In this document: positions 38,857 through 46,918 of the stretch, piece after piece
Numbering within the stretch: the first letter of the stretch is position 1
Layout: every line of letters starts with the position of its first letter
Assembly: GCF_000469155.1 (NCBI RefSeq)
Contig: NZ_AWXE01000005.1
Coordinates: 22,501-86,500 of the forward strand
Direction of reading: 5' to 3'
DNA length: 64,000 nucleotides
Source: Candidatus Micropelagos thuwalensis
GTDB lineage: Bacteria > Pseudomonadota > Alphaproteobacteria > RS24
The notes under the pieces: model-generated
Databases searched by the model: none
Seen by the model: the letters and a program-made list of their open reading frames with translations, nothing else
Told to the model about the DNA's origin: nothing
Position numbers and translations under genes: made by a program

Positions 38857-39195
38857 ATGACTTATATTGTGACCGATGCCTGTATTAAGTGTAAATACAC
38901 AGATTGTGTTGAGGTTTGCCCTGTTGACTGTTTTTATGAGGGTGAAAACATGCTCGTCATCAGTCCCGATGAATGTATTGATTGCGGTGTTTGCGAACCT
39001 GAATGCCCAGCGGAAGCCATTAAACCCGATACTGAAGACGGGTTGGAAAAATGGCTAGAAGTGAATACTAAATTTGCAGATATATGGCCAAATATTACAC
39101 TCAAAAAAGATGCCCCGGCTGATGCAGATGATTTTTTGAAACAAACTGATAAGTTTGATAAGTTTTTCAGCGAGGCTCCTGGCGAGGGCGACTAG
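38857..39195 (+). CDS. fdxA: Seven-iron ferredoxin (FdxA type)
   Basis: A 112-residue ferredoxin with [18 protein letters not shown] (cluster I, consistent with a [3Fe-4S] plus [4Fe-4S] arrangement) and [12 protein letters not shown] (cluster II). The C-terminal extension of about 50 residues is typical of FdxA. It is a soluble electron carrier whose partner is unknown. It is 72 bases upstream of carD, a gene order conserved in Alphaproteobacteria. Confidence 0.95.
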   Translation: MTYIVTDACIKCKYTDCVEVCPVDCFYEGENMLVISPDECIDCGVCEPECPAEAIKPDTEDGLEKWLEVNTKFADIWPNITLKKDAPADADDFLKQTDKFDKFFSEAPGEGD

Positions 39196-39267
39196 GTTTG
39201 AGGCTCTTATCAAGCAAGTAAGATGACTCAATTGGTAAGCGGTAAACTTCTAAAGGATTAAGAGACA

Positions 39268-40152
39268 ATGGCAACAACCAGAAAACCAACTTTAAAATCA
39301 ACTGCTAAAAAACCTGCTGCCAAAACCGCCGCAAAAAAGCCTGCCGCCAAAACAACATCCAAGAAACCAGCAACCAAAGCACCAGCTAAGGCCTCTGCAG
39401 CCAAAAAACCTGCGGCTAAAACTTCGGCTAAAAAACCTGCCGCCAAAAAGCCTGCTGCCACAAAAGCACAGGCCAAAAAACCTGCGGCTAAAACAGCCAC
39501 TAAAAAAAATGCTACTAAAGCAGCTGTTAGCAAGACTACTACTAAAAGAGCACCGTCAAAAACCGCACCCAAACCCGCTGCCAAAGCACGTTCAAAACCC
39601 AAGCAGGTTGACCGGAAAGCTGCCAAAGGGTTTCGTGTAAATGAATTTATCGTCTACCCATCTCACGGTGTCGGGCAAATTTCAGAGATTTCCAACCAGC
39701 AATTCGGTGATACAGAGCTTGAGTTGTTCGTTATAAATTTTGATAAAGAAAAAATGACACTTCTTTTACCACTTGATAAAGCCTTAGAAAACGGCATGCG
39801 TAAATTGGCTGACAAAACTATGATGACGGGTGCAATGAAAACCTTACGCGGTCGCGCACGTATCAAACGCACCATGTGGAGCCGCAGAGCCCAGGAATAT
39901 GAAGCCAAAATCAATTCAGGTGATTTGGTCGCCACTGCAGAAGTCGTTCGTGATCTGTACAGAAACGAAAACCAGCCGGAACAGTCTTATTCTGAACGTC
40001 AACTTTATGAATCGGCTTTAGACAGAATGGCGCGCGAAGTTGCGGCTATTAATAAAACTGAACTTGATGTTGCAACCGCCAATCTTGAAGATGTGTTGTC
40101 TAAAGCAACCTCTAAAACGAGTATCGTTGATGAGGCTCCCGAGGAAGAATAA
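39268..40152 (+). CDS. CarD-family regulator with histone-H1-like N-terminal extension
   Basis: A 294-residue protein in two parts. Residues 1 to about 115 are a low-complexity Lys/Ala/Pro tract built of repeated KKPAAK units, resembling the C-terminal tail of histone H1 and bacterial AlgP/Hc1-type proteins. From about 118 a normal CarD/CdnL domain follows (GFRVNEFIVYPSHGVGQISEI) with its helical DNA-binding half (MRKLADKTMM, RRAQEYEAKINSGDLV). CarD binds RNA polymerase beta and stabilises open promoter complexes, notably at rRNA promoters. The extension should bind DNA non-specifically. AAGGATTAAGAGACA precedes the start. It lies between fdxA and rpoH. Confidence 0.93.
   Translation: MATTRKPTLKSTAKKPAAKTAAKKPAAKTTSKKPATKAPAKASAAKKPAAKTSAKKPAAKKPAATKAQAKKPAAKTATKKNATKAAVSKTTTKRAPSKTAPKPAAKARSKPKQVDRKAAKGFRVNEFIVYPSHGVGQISEISNQQFGDTELELFVINFDKEKMTLLLPLDKALENGMRKLADKTMMTGAMKTLRGRARIKRTMWSRRAQEYEAKINSGDLVATAEVVRDLYRNENQPEQSYSERQLYESALDRMAREVAAINKTELDVATANLEDVLSKATSKTSIVDEAPEEE
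39292..39610 (+). repeat. Degenerate tandem repeat encoding KKPAAK units
   Basis: Within the carD-like gene, a degenerate unit of roughly 15-24 bases (AAAAAACCTGCxGCCAAA and variants) recurs about ten times. Third positions vary between copies, showing selection on the Lys-Ala-Pro protein repeat rather than recent DNA duplication. Such a tract could expand or contract by slippage. Confidence 0.8.
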
Positions 40153-40203
40153 CCTGTGCGCCAATACCACTCTTTTAGTCTGTAAAAAATAGATAAATTT
40201 TCT

Positions 40204-40264
40204 TCCTAATTCCCATTTTCTGGTGAACCAGTCACCATTTTTCTGCGTAAAGGGAATTAGGAGA
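40204..40264 (+). promoter_or_regulatory. Ribosome-binding-site-sequestering helix upstream of rpoH (candidate RNA thermometer)
   Basis: TCCTAATTCCC (40204-40214) and GGGAATTAGGA (40252-40262) are perfect 11-bp complements. The 3' arm contains the rpoH Shine-Dalgarno (TTAGGAGA, 40257-40264). Between them sits a 6-bp hairpin TGGTGA-ACCAG-TCACCA (40221-40237). The ATG is at 40270. Folded mRNA would hide the ribosome-binding site; melting would expose it. There is no T-run, so a terminator for the upstream carD gene is unlikely. Structure is seen in sequence; thermosensing is inference. Confidence 0.6.
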
Positions 40265-40269
40265 TAAAA

Positions 40270-41169
40270 ATGACCCATATTGACACGCAGGAAACACTCG
40301 CAGCGAATCGAAGATACTTCAAAGGGGCTATGAAAGTGCCGCTTCTTGAACAAGAGCGTGAACTTGAGTTAGCACGTCTTTGGCGTCAGGAACAAAATGA
40401 AAAAGCGCTGCATGAGCTTACGTCTGCTCACCTCCGCCTCGTCATTGCGATGGCGACGAAATTTCGTCATTACGGTCTTCCGATGGGTGATCTTGTACAA
40501 GAAGGCAATATTGGCCTTATGCAAGCCGCTGACAGATTTGATATTGAACGTGGGGTGCGTTTCTCAACCTATGCTTCATGGTGGATCAGAGCATCTATAC
40601 AGGATTTTATTTTAAGAAATTGGTCAATTGTGCGTACTGGCACAACCGCAGCCCAGAAATCCCTTTTCTTCAACCTTCGACGCCTTCGTGCCCGCATTAA
40701 TGATGGCGGTCAGAACAACATGACCCATGAAAGCCGTCTTTACATTGCTAAAGAGCTTGGTGTGAGACTTGAAGATGTTGAAACTATGGAAGGTCGTCTA
40801 TCAGGGAATGATAGAAGCCTGAACGCCCCTATGTCAGAGGCTGATGGTGAGGCCAATAGCCTTGAATGGCAAGACTTATTGGTTTGTGACAGTCCTCTTC
40901 CTGACGAGGTTGTCAGTGAAGACAAAGACAGTGAAGTGCGGAGTAACTGGATTAAAGATGCCATGGAAACCCTGAATGAGCGTGAATATCGTATTATTTG
41001 CGAGCGTCGCTTGGGCGAAGAAAATGTAACGCTTGAATGCCTTGGGAAAAAATTAGGCATTTCAAAAGAACGAGTTCGCCAGATTGAACATCAGGCGCTT
41101 GATAAGTTGAAACTTGCATTGACCAAGACGACGAATGGTGATCCGGTAGGCTCAGGCCTGCTTCCATAG
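40270..41169 (+). CDS. rpoH: RNA polymerase heat-shock sigma factor RpoH (sigma-32)
   Basis: A 299-residue sigma-32 homologue that directs transcription of chaperone and protease genes. Region 2 is intact (HLRLVIAMATKFRHYGLPMGDLVQEGNIGLMQAADRF then FSTYASWWIRASIQDFILRNWSIVR). The RpoH box lies around TTAAQKSLFFNLRR, and region 4 (LGISKERVRQIEHQALDKL) is present. The 5' leader has an 11-bp helix that sequesters the Shine-Dalgarno. A likely target promoter is at clpB (4415-4444). It converges on the M48 protease gene with one base between stops. Confidence 0.97.
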   Translation: MTHIDTQETLAANRRYFKGAMKVPLLEQERELELARLWRQEQNEKALHELTSAHLRLVIAMATKFRHYGLPMGDLVQEGNIGLMQAADRFDIERGVRFSTYASWWIRASIQDFILRNWSIVRTGTTAAQKSLFFNLRRLRARINDGGQNNMTHESRLYIAKELGVRLEDVETMEGRLSGNDRSLNAPMSEADGEANSLEWQDLLVCDSPLPDEVVSEDKDSEVRSNWIKDAMETLNEREYRIICERRLGEENVTLECLGKKLGISKERVRQIEHQALDKLKLALTKTTNGDPVGSGLLP

Positions 41170-41170
41170 G

Positions 41171-42631
41171 CTAAAACATCTGTGAGTCAGTAATAATTTT
41201 TACTTTGGTTCCCGAAACAAGTGCCTCTGTCAGACCCAATCCATTCAAAATCCGGAACATTTCTTCTGGCGCCTCTACGCCTTTCATTTGTTCTACAAAG
41301 TCTTGAACCGTATCATTTTCCCTCACTGTGAGAATTTTAATTTTTAACGGTTTAAGCTTTCCTGCTTCCACGACTGACAGTCTTTTAAAACCTCTTGCTG
41401 TGGCCTTAAATCCTTCATCAAGTGCCCCAAAGTCAGATGCCGGACTTTGCATAACAAACCGGTAAACCCGCCCTTCCCCGGCGCGCAACACAACGAGCCT
41501 CGAAATCTTACCCGATTGCTCATGAATGGCTGTTACACCATCAAGAGTTGAATTTATTTCTTTAATGCCTCTAAGGCGCAGACCCTCCGCCCATATGTCC
41601 GTCAGATAAGAACGCGTTGAGCCATCGGCATCCGCCATATCAAATTTTATCACAGCGCCATCTGGGGCTTTAGCGAAGACGGCTTGCGAACTATTTATCA
41701 GCTTAAAATCTTCCGGAACAGAAAAGCGAAACCGCAATATCGGATGCATAAAGTCTTGACCGCGAATAAAGCCCTCGTCGGGCGCGTCGCCATAGAGCAT
41801 GCCGTCAATAGCCGCCAAATGCGCTGCGCGTCCATGATTTCGTTGCCAACTGGTATTAGAAACGAGTCCATCAGCAATTTTATGCGCCCTTGACACCCTG
41901 TCACCTGTATCTGGATGGGTTGATAACCAGCCCGGTATAGGACTACCCCCGCTTAACCTTGCCTCGCGTTCACTCAATCGTCCCATAGCGGCGAGAAAAT
42001 CACCGCCTGCATAAGGGTCATATCCGGCACGATAAAGAGACCGTACACCTAAATCATCAGCTTCATACTCCTGCTTACGGCTATAACCAGCCATTAATCC
42101 GGTTGCACCAATATCTATGATTTGATTGGCAACACGGCTGTTCATCACATTGCCTAAGACCGAAGCAAGTATCGCCGCACCAATGGAGGTTCTCTGGCGT
42201 TCAGTGCCGTGCGCAGCTGTAACATGGGCAATTTCATGCCCCATAACTGCAGCCACTTCAGCTTCATTATTGGCAAGAGCTAAGAGGCCACGTGTTACAT
42301 AAGTATAGCCGCCTGGCATAGCAAAAGCATTCACTTGTGGGCTATCAAGAACCGTGACCCGATATTTTGACACTGGATCATCGGAGGATTTAGCAATTTT
42401 CAGGCTTAAACCAGCGACATAACTACCAACCTCAAAATCTTCATATACACCTCCAAAGGCTTGGATAATTTTTTTATGTTCTGGATTGTTTACAGAATTT
42501 TGCTTTTGCGCCGAAGCCTGATGAGCAGGGGTGCATGCTAAGAGTGACGCAATAGAGATTATCAGGCAAAAAAACCATGGCAGATATGTCACAAAAATAC
42601 GTCTAATAGGCATAATTTTTGATACTACCAT
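41171..42631 (-). CDS. M48-family metalloprotease, putative lipoprotein (BepA/LoiP-like)
   Basis: A 486-residue protease with an N-terminal signal and lipobox (ASLLAC, cysteine about residue 33), so probably anchored in the outer or inner membrane facing the periplasm. The zinc site is HEIAHVTAAHG (about 128-138), with the third ligand Glu in YEADDLG. The C-terminal half includes a LysM-like segment (KILTVRENDTVQDFVEQMKG, about 433-452). BepA-like enzymes remove misassembled outer-membrane proteins. The internal ATG at 42613 may be the true start. It sits 33 bases downstream of the CoA-transferase. Confidence 0.9.
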   Translation of the reverse strand: MVVSKIMPIRRIFVTYLPWFFCLIISIASLLACTPAHQASAQKQNSVNNPEHKKIIQAFGGVYEDFEVGSYVAGLSLKIAKSSDDPVSKYRVTVLDSPQVNAFAMPGGYTYVTRGLLALANNEAEVAAVMGHEIAHVTAAHGTERQRTSIGAAILASVLGNVMNSRVANQIIDIGATGLMAGYSRKQEYEADDLGVRSLYRAGYDPYAGGDFLAAMGRLSEREARLSGGSPIPGWLSTHPDTGDRVSRAHKIADGLVSNTSWQRNHGRAAHLAAIDGMLYGDAPDEGFIRGQDFMHPILRFRFSVPEDFKLINSSQAVFAKAPDGAVIKFDMADADGSTRSYLTDIWAEGLRLRGIKEINSTLDGVTAIHEQSGKISRLVVLRAGEGRVYRFVMQSPASDFGALDEGFKATARGFKRLSVVEAGKLKPLKIKILTVRENDTVQDFVEQMKGVEAPEEMFRILNGLGLTEALVSGTKVKIITDSQMF

Positions 42632-42664
42632 AAAACAAAAAACAACATCATTAAGAATCTTGCT

Positions 42665-43791
42665 TTAAAGTATTTGATCCGACCTTAAAGCCTCAACCTC
42701 TTCATCCGTGAACCCCCAGTCCTTAAGAGCCGTTTCATTATGCTGTCCAGGCGTCACAGGTGGCCCTTGGATTGCACTTGGTGTTCTACTGAAACGGGGC
42801 GCAACATTTGGCTGCACCACCCCATCATTAACAATCAAGGTATCCCGATCTTTATTATGCGGATGCGTAATGGCTTCATCCAATGTTAAGACAGGCGCAT
42901 AACACACATCCGTACCGCTCAAGATTTTATCCCATTCATCTCGTGTTTTAGTTTTAAAGACCGCTGCTAATTTTTCTTTTAAGTCTGGCCAACCAGCCGC
43001 TTCATGCTGTTGGTCGAAATCTTTATCCGTCAGCCCAACACGTTCCCTTAACTCCGCATAAAATTGGGGCTCAATAGAGCCGATAGAAATGAATTTTCCA
43101 TCCGACGTCTCGTAAGTATTGTAATAATGTGCGCCCCCATCGAGCATATTGCTCTCGCGTTGCGGGTGATATAAGCCCTGCGCCATAAAATTAAAAAAGA
43201 AAGTCATGAGAGATGCCGATCCATCCGTCATAGCGCAATCAATAACCTGACCTTTGCCAGATCGCTCGGCCTCAAAAAAGGCGGCACACATGCCCATAGC
43301 CAGAAACATGGCGCCACCGCCAAAATCACCAACTAAATTAAGTGGCGGTATGGGTCTATCGGTAGGCCCTATGGCTGCTAGAGCCCCGGTGAGTGAAATA
43401 TAATTAATATCATGCCCCGCGGCATGCGATAACGAGCCTGTTTGACCCCAGCCGGTCATACGTCCGTAAACGAGTTTTTTATAACCGCCTTACAGTCATC
43501 CGGGCCCAGCCCAAGACGTTCCATAACACCGGGTCGGAACCCCTCTATCAGCCCATCAGCCTCAGCAACCAAACGCATCATAACGGCATGGCCTTCAGAA
43601 GTTTTCACATCAAGCGTAATTGATTTGCGCCCCCGTGAGGCAATGTCTGGTATTGCGCTTTTTTCTGCACCCTTGCGGTGAATGCTTAAAACCTCTGCCC
43701 CCATATCAGTTAGGAGCATGGATGCATATGGGCCAGGGCCAATACCGACAAATTCGATAATCCTTAATCCGTTTAATGGTCCCTGCCCCAT
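42665..43791 (-). pseudogene. CaiB/BaiF family CoA-transferase (alpha-methylacyl-CoA racemase-like), split by a one-base frameshift
   Basis: Two overlapping ORFs encode the two parts of one protein. The first (43456-43791, 111 residues, [21 protein letters not shown]) is the N-terminal part. The second (42665-43459, 264 residues, [17 protein letters not shown]) is the rest. Family members read continuously through [13 protein letters not shown]; here those residues lie in the -1 frame just after a run of six A. Restoring one base gives a normal 375-residue chain. Explanations are a homopolymer sequencing error, a real recent mutation, or -1 ribosomal slippage at A AAA AAC (43474-43480). The ATGA overlap could also allow coupled translation of two fragments. 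Otherwise the gene looks intact, including [14 protein letters not shown]. Confidence 0.85.
43474..43480 (-). other. In-frame A AAA AAC slippery heptamer at the CoA-transferase frame break
   Basis: In the zero frame the codons read ATA AAA AAC; a -1 slip re-reads AAA AAA then CTC GTT TAC, giving KKLVYGR and entering the downstream frame. It is the canonical X XXY YYZ arrangement, positioned exactly where the homologous frame breaks. Confidence 0.6.
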
Positions 43792-43835
43792 CTAAAGTTT
43801 CCTTCTCATTTTTTATCTAACTGATTGGATGTGCA

Positions 43836-44318
43836 TTAACCCGCGGGTGTTATCAGTGCCCAAGTGGCATAACATACCCATATAGCCGGTAGCACCATAA
43901 GCGCTGATGCCGGGCGTGAGATATCCCGCAAAACCCCTGTCAGATATGATGACCATACGATACATAATAAATTGCCGGAAAATACCAAAAAATGGACGCT
44001 AAAACCCATTGTGAAAATTGGATATGACAAACAAAATATTGCGAATGCCAGCACCTCTCCGGCTTTGCGTCTTGAGGTAATTTCTGTGGATGAGGCAAGC
44101 AGCCAGAATGCGCTTGCCATACCAATAAACAAAATTGTCCAGACTAAGCCAATGATCCAACCGGGCGGCAATCGATTCGGCCCCTCAGTAAAACGAGTTT
44201 CACCGCCTTCCCATCCTATCAGCGCAATAAGACCATTAATCACCATGGTCACAGCTATAAAAACCGTTACGCATATCAGCCAATTCTTCAAATTTCTTTC
44301 AAAATTGAATTTTTCCAT
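43836..44318 (-). CDS. TspO/MBR family (tryptophan-rich sensory) protein
   Basis: A 160-residue integral membrane protein with five predicted helices. Signature residues are NRLPPGWIIGLVWTILFIGMA (about 48-68) and the terminal helix LPAIWVCYATWALI. TspO proteins bind porphyrins and sterol-like ligands; in Rhodobacter TspO tunes photosynthesis-gene expression with oxygen and tetrapyrroles. There are no photosynthesis genes here. The N-terminus is longer than usual. It is transcribed alone or as the first gene before the CoA-transferase (44 bases). Confidence 0.82.
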   Translation of the reverse strand: MEKFNFERNLKNWLICVTVFIAVTMVINGLIALIGWEGGETRFTEGPNRLPPGWIIGLVWTILFIGMASAFWLLASSTEITSRRKAGEVLAFAIFCLSYPIFTMGFSVHFLVFSGNLLCIVWSSYLTGVLRDISRPASALMVLPAIWVCYATWALITPAG

Positions 44319-44382
44319 GTCTTACTCCAAAATATTCTGAATTAGCCTCGCCTGTTGCCTTTAAAAAAACTATATCAAGACC

Positions 44383-44991
44383 ATGTCCAAACAAACCAAA
44401 ATACCCCCTGCGCCTCTCTCATGCTATGACAATCTTGAGGACACGCTGGGCTATGCATGGTCGTTACTTGCCCGCGGTGTAAAAGATCGCAAATCTGCTT
44501 TTCATACCCCAACCGTTGCAACCATCGGCATAGACGATGCCCCTCATTTAAGAACCGTGGTTCTTCGCGGATGTGATGTTGAACAACAGCGCCTGCGGTT
44601 TCATACGGATAAGCGCTCCGCTAAAGTTTTGGAAATGAGCGCCAAGCCTGACGCGGCAATTCATTGCTATGATGCCGGTTTAAAAATCCAACTCCGCCTC
44701 GGTGTTGAACTCAAACTGATTGACGGGACAGGTTTTGATGAGGCATGGACAGCTACCCGCCCGATGAGCCGGGAATGTTATCAAGTCACTACCGCCCCAG
44801 GCACGCCAATTGAGGATCCTTACGAGGCAATTTTCGATGCCAGCACCACGCAAGATGGTGAAATTAATTTTGCGCCTGTTGCGGCTGAAGTGAAAACGAT
44901 GGAGTGGCTCTATCTCGCGGCAAAAGGTCATAGACGCGCCTATTTTGACCTCACGCAAACACCTGTTAAAATGGCTTGGCTTGTTCCTTAA
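44383..44991 (+). CDS. Pyridoxamine 5'-phosphate oxidase family flavoprotein
   Basis: A 202-residue split-barrel FMN protein. FMN-binding strand residues are seen in HLRTVVLRGCD (about 55-65) and FHTDKRSAKVLEM (about 73-85), as in PdxH-like and Alr4036-type proteins. It lacks the complete C-terminal PNPOx dimerisation signature (RLSDR-type ending), so it is probably not PdxH itself. The substrate is unknown. It is followed 62 bases later by the cytochrome c gene. Confidence 0.82.
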   Translation: MSKQTKIPPAPLSCYDNLEDTLGYAWSLLARGVKDRKSAFHTPTVATIGIDDAPHLRTVVLRGCDVEQQRLRFHTDKRSAKVLEMSAKPDAAIHCYDAGLKIQLRLGVELKLIDGTGFDEAWTATRPMSRECYQVTTAPGTPIEDPYEAIFDASTTQDGEINFAPVAAEVKTMEWLYLAAKGHRRAYFDLTQTPVKMAWLVP

Positions 44992-45053
44992 AGCGTAATC
45001 TTAAAGTGGCCCATTCATTATTCAATGAGTTTCAATTCATAAGGAGAAAATCG

Positions 45054-45470
45054 ATGAAAATAACATCGTTCGCTTTTTACAGTTTTTTATTAGGCGCGCT
45101 CGTCAGTTTACCATTTGCAAATCAAGCAAGCGCTGAAGATTATCCTGCGGGTGACGCAGTAGCCGGTGCCAAAGTATTCAAAAAATGCAAATCCTGTCAC
45201 ATTGTTGGCGCAGGGGCGAAAAATCGTGTCGGCCCCCATCTCAACAATATTATCGGTCGGAATATAGGTGCTATTGACGGCTTTAAATATTCCAAGGGAC
45301 TCATGGCTTTTGCAGAGGAAAACCCTGTCTGGACCGAGAGTCTGCTGGATGCGTATCTCTTAAATCCGCGTCAAGTGATTAAAGGCGGACGCATGGCTTT
45401 TGCTGGCCTTCGTAAAGAAAAAGATCGCCATAATGTTATTGCTTATCTGAAAGAGGCCTCGACCGAATAA
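45054..45470 (+). CDS. Class I c-type cytochrome, secreted
   Basis: A 138-residue monohaem cytochrome c. The start at 45054 is set by a perfect Shine-Dalgarno AAGGAG nine bases upstream and by the signal peptide (about 1-27, ending ASA-EDYPAG). Haem-binding CKSCH is at about 45-49, preceded by the cytochrome c2-like GDAVAGAKVFKKC. The distal Met ligand is in GGRMAFAG (about residue 114). It is a periplasmic electron carrier, probably between the bc1 complex and oxidases. Confidence 0.93.
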   Translation: MKITSFAFYSFLLGALVSLPFANQASAEDYPAGDAVAGAKVFKKCKSCHIVGAGAKNRVGPHLNNIIGRNIGAIDGFKYSKGLMAFAEENPVWTESLLDAYLLNPRQVIKGGRMAFAGLRKEKDRHNVIAYLKEASTE

Positions 45471-45589
45471 ATTTTCAATCATAAAATTTTCTTAAAGGTA
45501 TGGAACTCGCGTTTTACCTAAATGATGGGTTTGCATAAGTTTTCGAACTATTTTAAGACCTTAATCATTAAAATTTATGAAGAGTTCAT

Positions 45590-46333
45590 ATGACGCAGAC
45601 TGTTATCTGCATAAAATGGGGCACACGTTACGGGTCGGAATATGTTAACCGTATGAACCGAGCCATTAAACGGTTTAATAAGCGCCCCACACGTCTTATA
45701 TGCTTCACAGACGACGTGAGTGGCATAGATGAAGATGTGATTACCCGTGACATCCCGCCTGTCAATTTACCCGATTACAAGCACAGCCCTCCATTCCGCA
45801 AAGTTACACTCTGGCAATATCCTCTCGGCGATCTTGAGGGGGATGTGCTTTATCTTGATTTGGATATTGTGATTTGCGGTGATTTAGACCGCTTTTTTGA
45901 TTATGAAAAAGGCGAATATTGCGTTGCCGAAAATTGGACACAAATTGGCAAAAATATTGGCAACACGTCTTGCTATCGTTTTCCTGTGGGTCGCTACAAG
46001 CATATCTTTGATGATTTCAATGCTGACCCTGCAAAAATTGAACAAAAATACGGCATCTCCCAGAAATACATCAGTGATGCTGTCGGCAAAATGGTTTACT
46101 GGCCTGCAGATTGGGTTGTGAGTTTCAAACACACCCTATTACCGCCATGGCCATTAAATTTTTTCAAAACATCCAAGCCCGGGCCGAACACATCGGTTGT
46201 TGCCTTTACCGGAAAACCCGACCCCGACGAGGCAATGGTTGGGGAATGGCCAGTTGAAGGGGAGCACTGGAAAAAAATCTATAAATTCACAAAGTCGTGC
46301 CCTTGGATTGAAGATTACTGGCTTGATAACTAA
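45590..46333 (+). CDS. Glycosyltransferase-like protein (GT-A fold, DxD motif)
   Basis: A 247-residue cytosolic protein. A Rossmann-like N-terminus is followed by VLYLDLDIVICGDLDRFF (about 86-103), which resembles the DxD nucleotide-sugar/metal site of glycosyltransferase families such as GT8. WPADWVVSFKHTLLPP and the conserved DPDEAMVG are typical of uncharacterised glycosyltransferase-like proteins in Alphaproteobacteria. It is an orphan with no sugar or LPS genes nearby. The tusA start follows ten bases after its stop, so the two may be co-transcribed. Substrate unknown. Confidence 0.75.
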   Translation: MTQTVICIKWGTRYGSEYVNRMNRAIKRFNKRPTRLICFTDDVSGIDEDVITRDIPPVNLPDYKHSPPFRKVTLWQYPLGDLEGDVLYLDLDIVICGDLDRFFDYEKGEYCVAENWTQIGKNIGNTSCYRFPVGRYKHIFDDFNADPAKIEQKYGISQKYISDAVGKMVYWPADWVVSFKHTLLPPWPLNFFKTSKPGPNTSVVAFTGKPDPDEAMVGEWPVEGEHWKKIYKFTKSCPWIEDYWLDN

Positions 46334-46343
46334 CCTCTCTGAC

Positions 46344-46571
46344 ATGTCAGAAAAAACGATACTAGATGCAACAGGGTTGAAGTGTCCTTTACCTGTTTTA
46401 AAACTCCGCAAAGCTCTCGAAGGGTTATCCATTGGGGAAAAGATTATTCTTCATGCCGATGACCCCGTCGCACCGCTAGATGTGGAGCATTTCTGCAAAA
46501 CTGCGGGGCATGATTTGCTTAATATTAATCAAAAAGAAAATTATGTAGAGTTTCTTATTTCAAAGAACTAA
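46344..46571 (+). CDS. TusA-family sulfurtransferase
   Basis: A 75-residue SirA/TusA-fold protein. The catalytic Cys is in GLKCPLPVLKLRKAL (Cys about residue 13). TusA relays persulfide sulfur from IscS to tRNA thiolation and molybdopterin synthesis. I chose the ATG at 46344, which gives the canonical N-terminus; a longer in-frame reading overlaps the upstream gene. The 3' end overlaps the convergent ArsC-like gene by four bases. Confidence 0.93.
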   Translation: MSEKTILDATGLKCPLPVLKLRKALEGLSIGEKIILHADDPVAPLDVEHFCKTAGHDLLNINQKENYVEFLISKN

Positions 46572-46918
46572 AGAGATTTCAAAATATCTTGTTGTTCATT
46601 CCTGAAGCCACATAGCACAAGCTTTTTGCCATCGTCAAAAATCGGGCGCTTCATCAAAGCCGGCTCGCTCATCACCAAAGACGCAGCATTTACCTCACTC
46701 AGACTTTCCTGAATAGAGGGGTCAATTTTGCGCCAGCTTGTGCCGCGACGATTAATAAGTTGCTCATGATCCAAAACAGAAAGCCAACGATTTAAATCTG
46801 ACTCAGAAAATCCGTCTTTTCTAATATCAAGGAATTGATGTTCAATATTTTCAGACTGCAACCAGTTCAGTGCTTTACGGCATGTATCACAATTTTTCAG
46901 ACCGTAAACTTTGAGCAT
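46568..46918 (-). CDS. ArsC/Spx-family thioredoxin-fold protein (YffB-like)
   Basis: A 116-residue protein with the ArsC/Spx fold. The N-terminal CxxC is in YGLKNCDTCRKALNWL (about 5-20). The C-terminal ALMKRPIFDDGKKLVLCGF matches the YffB/Spx subgroup, which binds glutathione and has no proven arsenate reductase activity. Its start overlaps the COQ4 stop by one base, so it is co-transcribed with COQ4. An arsenic role is not supported by neighbours. Confidence 0.88.
   Translation of the reverse strand: MLKVYGLKNCDTCRKALNWLQSENIEHQFLDIRKDGFSESDLNRWLSVLDHEQLINRRGTSWRKIDPSIQESLSEVNAASLVMSEPALMKRPIFDDGKKLVLCGFRNEQQDILKSL

Noticed and set aside
39292-39610. Repeat array that might be taken for CRISPR
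   Set aside because: Units are short, degenerate, without unique spacers, and in frame within a protein; no cas genes occur in the window.
39258-39626. 122-codon ORF antisense to the carD N-terminus (Ala/Leu/Phe/Val-rich, membrane-like)
   Set aside because: It is the mirror of the Lys-Ala-Pro repeat codons; antisense of KKPAAK necessarily yields hydrophobic runs.
43456-43791. Treating the 111-residue ORF as a separate small protein
   Set aside because: It is clearly the N-terminal part of the CoA-transferase, whose remainder continues in the next frame.
46568-46918. Arsenate resistance gene
   Set aside because: The ArsC-like protein belongs to the YffB/Spx subgroup, and there are no arsenic transport or regulator genes nearby.
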